Of a DNA stretch of 5,948 nucleotides, positions 1-4,843 are shown in pieces (position 1 is the first letter of the stretch; each line of letters starts with the position of its first letter). Source of the stretch: an uncultured bacterium (GTDB taxonomy: Bacteria > Pseudomonadota > Gammaproteobacteria > Burkholderiales > Burkholderiaceae_F). Position numbers and translations under genes: made by a program. The notes beneath the pieces are model-generated. The model ran no database searches. It saw nothing but the letters and a program-made list of their open reading frames with translations, and had not been told where the DNA came from. Location of the stretch: the NCBI GenBank assembly GCA_905215795.1, contig CAJMRV010000109.1, positions 1 through 5,948 of the forward strand, given 5' to 3'.

Positions 1-833
1 AAGGGACCGGACTTGACGACGCGATCGATCTCGACGAGGCTCGCGAGGAGTTCGCGCATGCGGTCGAGCGGGACGGCGTTGGGGCCGTCGCTCTTGGCGC
101 AGGCGGGATTGGGATGGGTCTCCATGAAGAGGCCCGCCACACCCGTGGCGACCGCGGCGCGGGCGAGCACGGGGACGAACTGGCGCTGACCGCCCGAGCA
201 CGACCCGTTGCCCCCGGGGAGCTGCACGGAGTGCGTGGCGTCGAAGACGACCGGGGCGTCGGTCCCGCGCATGATCGCGAGCGAACGCATGTCGGAGACG
301 AGGTTGCCGTAGCCGAAGGAGGCGCCGCGTTCGCAGACCATGAAGCGGTCCGGATCGAGGCCGGCCTCGACGGCGGCGTGGCGTGCCTTGGCGACGACGT
401 TGACCATGTCGCCCGGGGCGAGGAACTGCCCCTTCTTGATGTTCACGGGCTTGCCCGACATCGCGCAGGCGCGGATGAAGTCGGTCTGCCGGCAGAGGAA
501 GGCGGGCGTCTGGAGGACGTCGACGTACTTGGCGACGACGGGGACCTCCTGCTCGGTGTGCACGTCGGTGATGACGGGCACGCCGACGACCTCGCGGACC
601 TTGGCGAGGATCTCGAGGCCCTTCTCCATCCCCAGACCGCGGAAGCTGGAGTCCGAGGTGCGGTTGGCCTTGTCGTAGCTGGCCTTGAAGATGTAGGGGA
701 TCCCGAACTCGTCGGTGATCTCCTTCATGGTCGAGGCGATGTCGATGGCCATCTGCTCTCCTTCGAGAACGCAGGGGCCGGCCAGAAGGAAGAACGGTCG
801 GTTCAAGCCGACGTCAAAACCACAGAGCTTCAC
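1..833 (-). CDS. kdsA: 2-dehydro-3-deoxyphosphooctonate aldolase (KDO-8-phosphate synthase), C-terminus cut by window edge
   Basis: Condenses phosphoenolpyruvate with D-arabinose 5-phosphate to give Kdo-8-phosphate, a cytoplasmic step in making the lipopolysaccharide inner core. I translated 277 codons; family members have about 280-285, so only a few C-terminal residues are missing. Visible family motifs are LAGPCVLEGEQ (residues 17-27), FKASYDKANR (49-58), the LCRQTD segment (113-118), NIKKGQF (131-137), FDATHSVQLPGG (197-208), and METHPNP (237-243). C21, H201, E238 and D249 align with the metal ligands known for the Aquifex enzyme (Cys11, His185, Glu222, Asp233), so I infer the metal-dependent class. 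The GTG start at 831-833 is chosen because an SD, AGGAGGAG, lies 7 nt upstream (841-848). The next in-frame ATG (codon 28) would delete C21. It lies downstream of pyrG on the same strand, 241 bp away. Confidence 0.96.
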   Translation of the reverse strand, partial: MKLCGFDVGLNRPFFLLAGPCVLEGEQMAIDIASTMKEITDEFGIPYIFKASYDKANRTSDSSFRGLGMEKGLEILAKVREVVGVPVITDVHTEQEVPVVAKYVDVLQTPAFLCRQTDFIRACAMSGKPVNIKKGQFLAPGDMVNVVAKARHAAVEAGLDPDRFMVCERGASFGYGNLVSDMRSLAIMRGTDAPVVFDATHSVQLPGGNGSCSGGQRQFVPVLARAAVATGVAGLFMETHPNPACAKSDGPNAVPLDRMRELLASLVEIDRVVKSGP

Positions 834-840
834 TAGAAGA

Positions 841-848
841 CTCCTCCT
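841..848 (-). promoter_or_regulatory. Strong ribosome binding site fixing the kdsA GTG start
   Basis: On the minus strand the sequence reads AGGAGGAG, then 7 nt, then GTG at 833-831. This near-perfect SD at ideal spacing decides the non-ATG start of kdsA. It lies right after a T-rich stretch, so it is probably unstructured and open to ribosomes. Confidence 0.85.
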
Positions 849-878
849 CAAATAAAAAAGTTGCTGGGCAAGCACAAT

Positions 879-918
879 AAAAAAGGCAACCCGACGCCGG
901 AAACGGTCCCCCGGCGTC
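879..918 (-). terminator. Terminator-like hairpin plus T-run between pyrG and kdsA
   Basis: A perfect 8-bp stem, GACGCCGG (893-900) with CCGGCGTC (911-918), encloses a 10-nt loop. On the minus strand it is followed, after 8 nt, by TTTTTTATT (884-876). A second TTTTTTATT follows just before the kdsA SD (859-851). The gap between stem and first T-run is longer than in a classical intrinsic terminator, so it may be weak, partial, or an attenuator in the kdsA leader. It could limit read-through from pyrG into kdsA. Confidence 0.4.
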
Positions 919-957
919 ATCGACGCGGGGCACGTCCCGAAGCGGACTGCCTTTCGA

Positions 958-980
958 GCGGGTTCGAAGCCGAACCCCGC
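958..980. other. Stable hairpin in the pyrG-kdsA spacer
   Basis: GCGGG+TTCG (958-966) pairs with CGAA+C+CCCGC (971-980). This makes a 9-bp stem with a single bulged C and a 4-nt loop. It lies between the candidate kdsA promoter and the terminator-like hairpin, so on the minus strand it would fall in the kdsA 5' leader. It has no T-run of its own. The TTCGAA core resembles a tRNA T-loop, but no tRNA fold surrounds it. Confidence 0.4.
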
Positions 981-1022
981 CGGGTCCGGAAGAATCCCCC
1001 TCAAGCTTGCGGGTCGAGGGAA

Positions 1023-1052
1023 ATTCTACCAAGAGCGGAGGCCCCGGGTGAA
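1023..1052 (-). promoter_or_regulatory. Candidate sigma-70 promoter for kdsA
   Basis: On the minus strand TTCACC (1052-1047, 4 of 6 consensus bases) is separated by 18 bp from TAGAAT (1028-1023, 5 of 6). It starts just after the pyrG stop and would give a leader of roughly 180 nt carrying two hairpins. If real, kdsA can be transcribed independently of pyrG. Such matches occur by chance, hence the modest confidence. Confidence 0.4.
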
Positions 1053-1074
1053 GGGACCCGACGACAAATGTGCC

Positions 1075-2718
1075 TTATTTCTGTTCTTCGTACTTCAACG
1101 CGGCCTCGACGAAGCGCTGGAAGAGCGGGTGGCCGGTGCGCGGGTTGGACGTGAATTCCGGATGGAACTGCACGGCGAAGAAGAACGGATGGGAGGGGAG
1201 CTCCATCATTTCGGGGAGTTCCTCGGTCGGCGTGCGGGCCGAAATCACGAGGCCCTTCTCCTCGAACTGGTTGACGTAGGCGGAGTTCACCTCGTAGCGG
1301 TGGCGGTGGCGTTCCGCGACGACGTCGCCGTAGATCTCGTGGGCGAGCGTGCCGGGGTTGACCGGGACTTCCTGACGGCCCAGACGCATCGTGCCGCCGA
1401 GGTCGCTGCCCTCGTGGCGCTTCTGGATCTCGCCCGTGCGGTCCTTCCACTCGGTGATGAGGGCGACGACCGGATGGGGCGTGTCGATGTCGAGCTCGGT
1501 GGAGTTGGCGCCGCCGAGGCCGCACACGTGGCGGGCGAACTCGACGATGGCCATCTGCATGCCGAGGCAGATGCCGAGGAACGGGATCTTGTTGACGCGG
1601 GCGAATTCGATCGCCTTGATCATGCCTTCCGTGCCGCGCTTGCCGAAGCCGCCCGGGACGAGGACCGCGTCGACGCCTTCGAGGTGCTTGGCCGCGCCGT
1701 CCTTCTCGATGTCCGTGGCGTCCACGAAGCGGGTCTTCACACGGGTGTGCGTGTGGATGCCGGCGTGGATGAGGGCTTCGTTGAGGGACTTGTAGCTGTC
1801 GGCGTACTCGACGTACTTGCCGACCATGGCCACGGTCACTTCGTGTTCGGGGTTCTTGATGCGGTCGACGATGCGCTGCCACTGCGAGAGGTCGGCGGGC
1901 TTGGTTTCAAGGCCGAGCTTCTTGCAGACGAGGTCGTCGAGGCCCTGGGCGTGGAGCATCAGGGGCACTTCGTAGATCGTCGGGGCGTCGGCGACGGAGA
2001 TCACGCTCTCCATCGGGACGTTCGAGAAGAGCGAGATCTTGGCGCGCTCGTTCTCGGGGATCATGTGTTCGGCACGGCAGAGCAGCATGTCCGGGTACAC
2101 GCCGTATTCACGGAGCTTCTGCACGGAGTGCTGCGTGGGCTTCGTCTTGAGCTCGCCCGCGCTGGCGACCCAGGGGCAGAGCGTGAGGTGGATGAAGCAG
2201 GTGTTGTTGCGGCCGACGCGGAAGGACATCTGACGGACGGCTTCGACGAACGGGAGCGACTCGATGTCGCCCACGGTGCCGCCGATCTCGACGACGGCGA
2301 CGTCGGGCTTGCCGCCCCACGTGCTCGCGGCGCCGCGCTGGACGAATTCCTGGATCTCGTTGGTGATGTGCGGGATGACCTGGACGGTCTTGCCGAGGTA
2401 CTCACCGCGGCGTTCCTTGCGGAGGACGCTCTCGTAGATCTGGCCGGAGGTGAAGTTGTTGGGCTTGTGCATCTTCGTGGAGATGAAGCGTTCGTAGTGG
2501 CCCAAGTCGAGGTCGGTCTCAGCGCCGTCCTCCGTCACGAAGACCTCGCCGTGCTGGAACGGGGACATCGTGCCCGGGTCGACGTTGATATACGGATCCA
2601 ACTTGATCATGGTCACCTTCAAACCACGAGATTCAAGAATAGCCGCTAAAGAAGCGGCGGCGATGCCTTTACCCAAAGAAGAGACAACGCCGCCGGTCAC
2701 AAATACGTACTTGGTCAT
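1075..2718 (-). CDS. pyrG: CTP synthase (glutamine-hydrolysing)
   Basis: Catalyses ATP-dependent amination of UTP to CTP with glutamine as nitrogen donor, the last step of de novo pyrimidine nucleotide synthesis, in the cytoplasm. The 547-residue length is typical. The N-terminal amidoligase domain (about 1-270) starts with the P-loop-like GGVVSSLGKG (9-18, K17) and contains KLDPYINVDPGTMSP (39-53), D71 in ETDLDLGHYE, and E144 in VVEIGGTVGDIES; the latter two correspond to the known magnesium ligands. The C-terminal class I glutamine amidotransferase domain (about 300-545) has the PGGFG oxyanion segment, nucleophile C384 in GICLGMQ, and H519 and E521 in FHPE, completing the triad. The start is ATG at 2716-2718, matching the family N-terminus MTKYVFVTGG; the SD is weak (AGGG about 7 nt upstream). 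CTP is also consumed in activating Kdo, which fits the kdsA neighbour. Feedback control by CTP and activation by GTP are known for the family. Confidence 0.98.
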   Translation of the reverse strand: MTKYVFVTGGVVSSLGKGIAAASLAAILESRGLKVTMIKLDPYINVDPGTMSPFQHGEVFVTEDGAETDLDLGHYERFISTKMHKPNNFTSGQIYESVLRKERRGEYLGKTVQVIPHITNEIQEFVQRGAASTWGGKPDVAVVEIGGTVGDIESLPFVEAVRQMSFRVGRNNTCFIHLTLCPWVASAGELKTKPTQHSVQKLREYGVYPDMLLCRAEHMIPENERAKISLFSNVPMESVISVADAPTIYEVPLMLHAQGLDDLVCKKLGLETKPADLSQWQRIVDRIKNPEHEVTVAMVGKYVEYADSYKSLNEALIHAGIHTHTRVKTRFVDATDIEKDGAAKHLEGVDAVLVPGGFGKRGTEGMIKAIEFARVNKIPFLGICLGMQMAIVEFARHVCGLGGANSTELDIDTPHPVVALITEWKDRTGEIQKRHEGSDLGGTMRLGRQEVPVNPGTLAHEIYGDVVAERHRHRYEVNSAYVNQFEEKGLVISARTPTEELPEMMELPSHPFFFAVQFHPEFTSNPRTGHPLFQRFVEAALKYEEQK

Positions 2719-2761
2719 GAAGAAGCCCTGTGCGAAGGAATAAATAAAAAACTAATCGATG

Positions 2762-2800
2762 ATTATACCCCGAAGAGGCGCCCGGGGAGGCCCTCTTCGG
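2762..2800 (-). promoter_or_regulatory. pyrG promoter -10 with adjacent 9-bp inverted repeat
   Basis: On the minus strand a perfect TATAAT (2767-2762) lies 43 bp before the pyrG ATG and would give a leader of about 35 nt. Just upstream, from 2800 to 2770, CCGAAGAGG and CCTCTTCGG form a perfect 9-bp inverted repeat with a 13-bp centre. The repeat covers the spacer and the place of the -35 hexamer, where I see no good TTGACA match and no extended -10 TG. This suggests an operator, or a promoter needing an activator. The hairpin is not followed by a T-run on either strand, so it is not read as a terminator. Confidence 0.5.
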
Positions 2801-2898
2801 AAAAAACTTTTGAGCCGGCGCAAGCTCCGGGCACTCTGCAAAGAGTTCCGCGCGCGTGAGCGCGCGCCCCCATGAACACCTTGCGCCGCAAGGGGTGT
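2801..2898 (-). terminator. Hairpin group after the metal transporter gene, possible transcription end
   Basis: Reading the minus strand from the transporter stop codon, three hairpins follow in close succession. The first (2898-2876) overlaps the stop: ACACC and TTGC pair with GCAA and GGTGT around a 3-nt loop with a 2-nt bulge. The second is a 7-bp all-GC stem with a 4-nt loop (2867-2850). The third is ACTCT/AGAGT with a 4-nt loop (2846-2833). A weak 4-bp stem (GAGC/GCTC, 2827-2812) then precedes TTTTTT (2806-2801). None is a textbook intrinsic terminator, but together they may stop transcription or protect the 3' end. They also separate the transporter from the pyrG promoter. Confidence 0.35.
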
Positions 2899-3914
2899 CA
2901 GCCGAGCGACTTGGTGTCGAGCACGGGCGCCGTGATCTGGTTCTCCGCATCATAATCCATCTGGCAGAGACCCGTCCGGCACACCTCGCACTCGTCGTTG
3001 TCGCCGTCGAACTCCCACTCGGGCTGGATGGTCACGTGGGAGATCCCGTACTTCTTGTCGATCGTGCAGCGGATCGCGTCGAGGATCCTCGGCCAGCACT
3101 CGTAGCTCTCGATCTGGACGTGGCACTGCAGGGCGCCGTGGCCCGGGCTCATCGTCCAGACGTGGAGGTCGTGGACGCGCATGACGCCCGGGATCTCCTC
3201 GAGGGTGCGCCCGACGCTGTAGTAGTTGACGTTCTCGGGGACGCCGTCGAGCAGGATGCGGCCGGACTCCTTGAGCAGGTGGTAGGTGGCTCTCAAGAGG
3301 AGGACGCCCACGAGCATCGAGAGGATCGGGTCGACGATGACGGGGCCGCCCAGCCAGATCACCGCACCGGCGATGATCGCCGCGACCGAGCCGAGCAGGT
3401 CGCCGAGCACGTGCATGAGGGCCGCGCGGGTGTTGAGGTTCTTCTGGTCCTTGGAGAGGCGCCACGCCACGAGGATGTTGATCATGAGGCCGATGAAGGC
3501 GATGAGCATGACGGACTGGCCCGAGACGGCGGGCGGATTGGCGATGCGCTCGAAGGCCTCCGTGAAGAGCCAGACGACCACGCCGAGCAGGAAGAGCCCG
3601 TTGATGAAGGCGGCGAGCACCTCCACGCGGCCGTGACCGAAGGAGTGGTCCGAGTCGGCGCCCTTCTGGGCGATCCGGTTGGCGATGAGCGCGAAGAGCA
3701 GGCTCAGGGAGTCGGTGACCATGTGGCCCGCGTCGCCGATCAGGGCGAGCGAGTTGGCGAGGTAGCCGCCGACGAGCTCCACGATCGAGAAGCCGAGCGT
3801 GAGCAGCACGGCCACGCCGAGCACGGAGAGCTTGGCCTTGTCCTCGGAATGCATGTAGCGGGAGTCGCCCACGCCGTGGGCGCTGAAGTCTTCCATCATT
3901 TTCTTTATTCCCAT
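2898..3914 (-). CDS. Cation diffusion facilitator family metal exporter (ZitB/CzcD-like)
   Basis: An inner-membrane proton/metal antiporter that moves divalent metal, most likely zinc and perhaps cadmium or cobalt, out of the cytoplasm. The 338-residue protein has six predicted membrane segments (about 29-51, 55-79, 99-117, 134-151, 165-188, 192-214). The four-ligand transport site is complete: H64 and D68 in GDAGHMVTD of segment 2, and H168 and D172 in HVLGD of segment 5. The His/Asp pairing in both helices is typical of zinc-type members rather than the iron/zinc FieF group. HSFGHGRVEV (90-99) is the family signature after segment 2. The cytoplasmic domain (about 215-338) contains VHDLHVW (247-253) and H265. 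The tail adds C309, C312 and C317, a possible extra metal or redox site. ATG at 3914 gives the longest frame but has no clear SD; M6 (3899) or M7 (3896) could be the real start. Nearly all its Glu codons are GAG. Exact substrate is not decidable from sequence. Confidence 0.93.
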   Translation of the reverse strand: MGIKKMMEDFSAHGVGDSRYMHSEDKAKLSVLGVAVLLTLGFSIVELVGGYLANSLALIGDAGHMVTDSLSLLFALIANRIAQKGADSDHSFGHGRVEVLAAFINGLFLLGVVVWLFTEAFERIANPPAVSGQSVMLIAFIGLMINILVAWRLSKDQKNLNTRAALMHVLGDLLGSVAAIIAGAVIWLGGPVIVDPILSMLVGVLLLRATYHLLKESGRILLDGVPENVNYYSVGRTLEEIPGVMRVHDLHVWTMSPGHGALQCHVQIESYECWPRILDAIRCTIDKKYGISHVTIQPEWEFDGDNDECEVCRTGLCQMDYDAENQITAPVLDTKSLG

Positions 3915-3918
3915 TTGG

Positions 3919-3938
3919 GGTCCGCGAGGGAACGGACC
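3919..3938 (-). other. Hairpin abutting the transporter start codon
   Basis: GGTCCG (3919-3924) and CGGACC (3933-3938) form a perfect 6-bp GC-rich stem with an 8-nt loop. On the minus-strand transcript it ends 4 nt before the ATG at 3914. It occupies the place where an SD is expected, and no SD-like purine run is visible there. It may lower or control translation of the transporter, or indicate that translation starts at an internal Met. Confidence 0.4.
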
Positions 3939-4077
3939 GGTCCCACCAAAGCCGACGACCCGCCTTGTGACGTGTTTGAAATCGTGTTCACGAAGAGGTT
4001 TTCTTCTTCATTGTTCTTGTCGTCGGATGGAATCCTAACAAAATTCGTCGGACAAAAAAAGTGATTTCCACATATTG

Positions 4078-4088
4078 ATGCTTATTAT
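4078..4088. repeat. 11-bp element, inverted copy at 4219-4229
   Basis: ATGCTTATTAT at 4078-4088 is the exact reverse complement of ATAATAAGCAT at 4219-4229, about 130 bp away. The 4219 copy lies inside a Fur-like box. The pair could be two binding sites for one regulator in opposite orientation, bracketing the A+T-rich segment. Confidence 0.4.
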
Positions 4089-4156
4089 TTTCCTATGACC
4101 CCGATAGCAATGTGTGATTAGCTCCAAAATGCCTGCGGTACAGGCGTATACGGCAT

Positions 4157-4171
4157 TGAGAATGATTCCGA
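4157..4171. promoter_or_regulatory. Fur-box-like site 1
   Basis: TGAGAATGATTCCGA matches the 7-1-7 Fur pattern TGATAATnATTATCA at 10 of 14 informative positions, with the typical GAGAATGATT core. It overlaps a possible plus-strand promoter (TTGAGA 4156-4161, 16-bp spacer, TAAAAA 4178-4183). Fur represses iron-related genes when ferrous iron is plentiful. The match is by eye only. Confidence 0.4.
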
Positions 4172-4199
4172 CGATAATAAAAATGAGAGCGATTATCAA
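4171..4199 (-). promoter_or_regulatory. Possible minus-strand promoter toward the metal transporter
   Basis: On the minus strand TTGATA (4199-4194, 5 of 6) and TATCGT (4176-4171, 4 of 6) are separated by 17 bp. It would give the transporter a leader of about 250 nt. Fur-like site 2 covers its -35, so iron-dependent control is possible. Weak -10; tentative. Confidence 0.3.
4184..4198. promoter_or_regulatory. Fur-box-like site 2
   Basis: TGAGAGCGATTATCA matches the Fur 7-1-7 pattern at 11 of 14 positions; the right half ATTATCA is perfect. Together with site 3 it forms the 8-bp inverted repeat ATTATCAA (4192-4199) / TTGATAAT (4216-4223). On the minus strand it covers the -35 of a possible promoter pointing to the metal transporter. 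Confidence 0.45.
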
Positions 4200-4216
4200 T
4201 CATGAATGAGAACGGT

Positions 4217-4231
4217 TGATAATAAGCATGA
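4217..4231. promoter_or_regulatory. Fur-box-like site 3
   Basis: TGATAATAAGCATGA has a perfect left half TGATAAT and 4 of 7 in the right half. Neighbouring bases (AATGAGAAC at 4205-4213 and GATAAG at 4230-4235) add further partial half-sites, which would suit side-by-side Fur dimers. Confidence 0.4.
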
Positions 4232-4390
4232 TAAGCGCATGGGCTTTGCAGTCGGGCGCCTCGGGAAAAAGGGTCGGTCCCTGCGCACCGCCGCCCCTCG
4301 TGCACGGTTCCGAGATCAGCGCCCTTTACTTCACCTGCCGGCGGCCCGTTTCCACCTCCGGCCGCCCTTTTCCGTTTTGTCGCGGCTCGT

Positions 4391-4440
4391 TTCCAACCGT
4401 TCTCACCCTTTTCAACCCGACACCACCTTCATTTACCAAA
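4391..4440 (+). promoter_or_regulatory. C-rich, G-poor tract, candidate Rho loading (rut) site 1
   Basis: In these 50 bases I count 21 C and 2 G on the plus strand, with several pyrimidine-pyrimidine steps and little possible structure. Such a C>G stretch is the known hallmark of Rho utilisation sites. It would act on RNA made rightward from the Fur-like region. No experimental signal is visible from sequence alone. Confidence 0.35.
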
Positions 4441-4511
4441 ACGCCGCATTCCGAGGTCGTCGGGAAAACCCTCAACGCCCGGTGCAAAGCGCCTGATGCA
4501 AAAGAAAACCG

Positions 4512-4525
4512 TCCTTCAGGAAGGA
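4512..4525 (+). other. Small hairpin sequestering the SD of the short ORF
   Basis: TCCTT (4512-4516) pairs perfectly with AAGGA (4521-4525) around the loop CAGG. The right arm is most of the AAGGAG SD of the 32-codon ORF that starts at 4534. The stem is short and may open easily, so it could serve as a tunable block. Confidence 0.35.
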
Positions 4526-4533
4526 GAACAGGA

Positions 4534-4632
4534 ATGCCGCACGACAAAACCGACAGCGCTATATTCGCCTGTGCCGCAACGAATTACGGACTACACACCT
4601 GCCGCCGTTTTTGGCAAGCTCGAAAACCCTAA
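4534..4632 (+). CDS. Possible 32-aa small protein or leader peptide upstream of ansB
   Basis: ATG at 4534-4536 is preceded by AAGGAG (4521-4526) at 7-nt spacing, the best SD in the intergenic region. The ORF reads 32 codons to TAA (4630-4632). The peptide starts MPHDKTDSAIFACAATNYG and ends in a basic tail (CRRFWQARKP). It has two cysteines (C13, C23) and no membrane segment. I recognise no family. It ends 257 bp before ansB and directly precedes a C-rich, G-poor tract, a layout that would suit a leader peptide controlling Rho access. A chance ORF remains quite possible given its size. Confidence 0.3.
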   Translation: MPHDKTDSAIFACAATNYGLHTCRRFWQARKP

Positions 4633-4657
4633 CCCCCCGCGACAAAGTGTGGTTTTC
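4622..4657. repeat. 7-bp inverted repeat over the short ORF stop
   Basis: GAAAACC (4622-4628) and GGTTTTC (4651-4657) are perfect inverted repeats with a 22-nt centre. The left arm overlaps the last codons of the short ORF, so a ribosome finishing it would prevent the pairing. No T-run follows, so it is not a classical terminator. Confidence 0.3.
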
Positions 4658-4660
4658 TAA

Positions 4661-4710
4661 CTCTGCGTCAAACCCCCACTACATTTTCAACACCCCGACT
4701 TGCCAGAAAT
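4661..4710 (+). promoter_or_regulatory. C-rich, G-poor tract, candidate Rho loading (rut) site 2
   Basis: These 50 bases have 20 C and 5 G on the plus strand. The tract begins 29 nt after the stop codon of the short ORF and ends at the candidate ansB promoter. If transcription from upstream reaches here untranslated, Rho could load and prevent it from entering ansB. Confidence 0.3.
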
Positions 4711-4728
4711 CAAAACTGGGGCTACTTT
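4700..4728 (+). promoter_or_regulatory. Candidate ansB promoter
   Basis: TTGCCA (4700-4705, 5 of 6) is followed after 17 bp by TACTTT (4723-4728, 3 of 6). A short inverted repeat, GGGGC (4718-4722) / GCCCC (4735-4739), brackets the -10. Transcription would begin near 4735 and give a leader of about 155 nt. The poor -10 suggests dependence on an activator; the E. coli homologue is known to use CRP and FNR, but I find no convincing site for either here. Confidence 0.35.
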
Positions 4729-4797
4729 TAGTGTGCCCCGATGGACCAAACAAACACAACGGGGGAGGCGGGTTCTCCGACGTCCACCGCCCACCCA

Positions 4798-4843
4798 CCG
4801 CACACGGGGCTCCGTCCGTGCGGGCGCGCCGAGAGAACGCGCC
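4798..4843 (+). other. Two GC-rich hairpins in the ansB leader
   Basis: The first hairpin pairs CCGCACACGG (4798-4807) with CCGT (4812-4815) plus GTGCGG (4818-4823): a 10-bp stem with a GGCT loop and a 2-nt bulge. The second pairs GGCGCG (4823-4828) with CGCGCC (4838-4843). They share base 4823, so they nearly stack or compete. No T-run follows. They end 46 nt before the ansB ATG and may act as RNA stabilisers or regulatory structure. Confidence 0.35.

Noticed and set aside
114..836. Open frame of 240 codons on the plus strand opposite kdsA
   Set aside because: Antisense shadow of kdsA; the minus-strand translation matches the KdsA family along its whole length.
958..980. tRNA-like T-arm (GGTTCGAA core)
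   Set aside because: The stem continues through what would be the T-loop and no acceptor, anticodon or D arms can be drawn around it.
1048..2649. Very long open frame on the plus strand opposite pyrG (about 530 codons)
   Set aside because: It is antisense to a clearly real gene. Its translation is an Asp/Glu/Val/Leu/Arg-rich shadow produced by GC-biased third positions and has no domain motif or SD.
2856..4064. About 400-codon open frame on the plus strand opposite the metal exporter
   Set aside because: Low-complexity acidic/His-rich shadow of the exporter gene, running out into the intergenic region; no recognisable motif.
4113..4128. Possible CRP half-site TGTGA
   Set aside because: The second half (CCAAA) matches TCACA at only 3 of 5 positions and it lies more than 750 bp from ansB.
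3915..4240. Metal-sensing riboswitch upstream of the exporter
   Set aside because: I looked for a czcD-type (NiCo) or yybP-ykoY-type structure and saw no matching multi-helix core; only simple hairpins are present.
4216..4632. 138-codon frame across the intergenic region
   Set aside because: Pro/Ser/Arg-rich composition, no convincing SD at its start, and it overlaps C-rich non-coding sequence. Only its last 32 codons, with their own SD, are kept as a tentative ORF.
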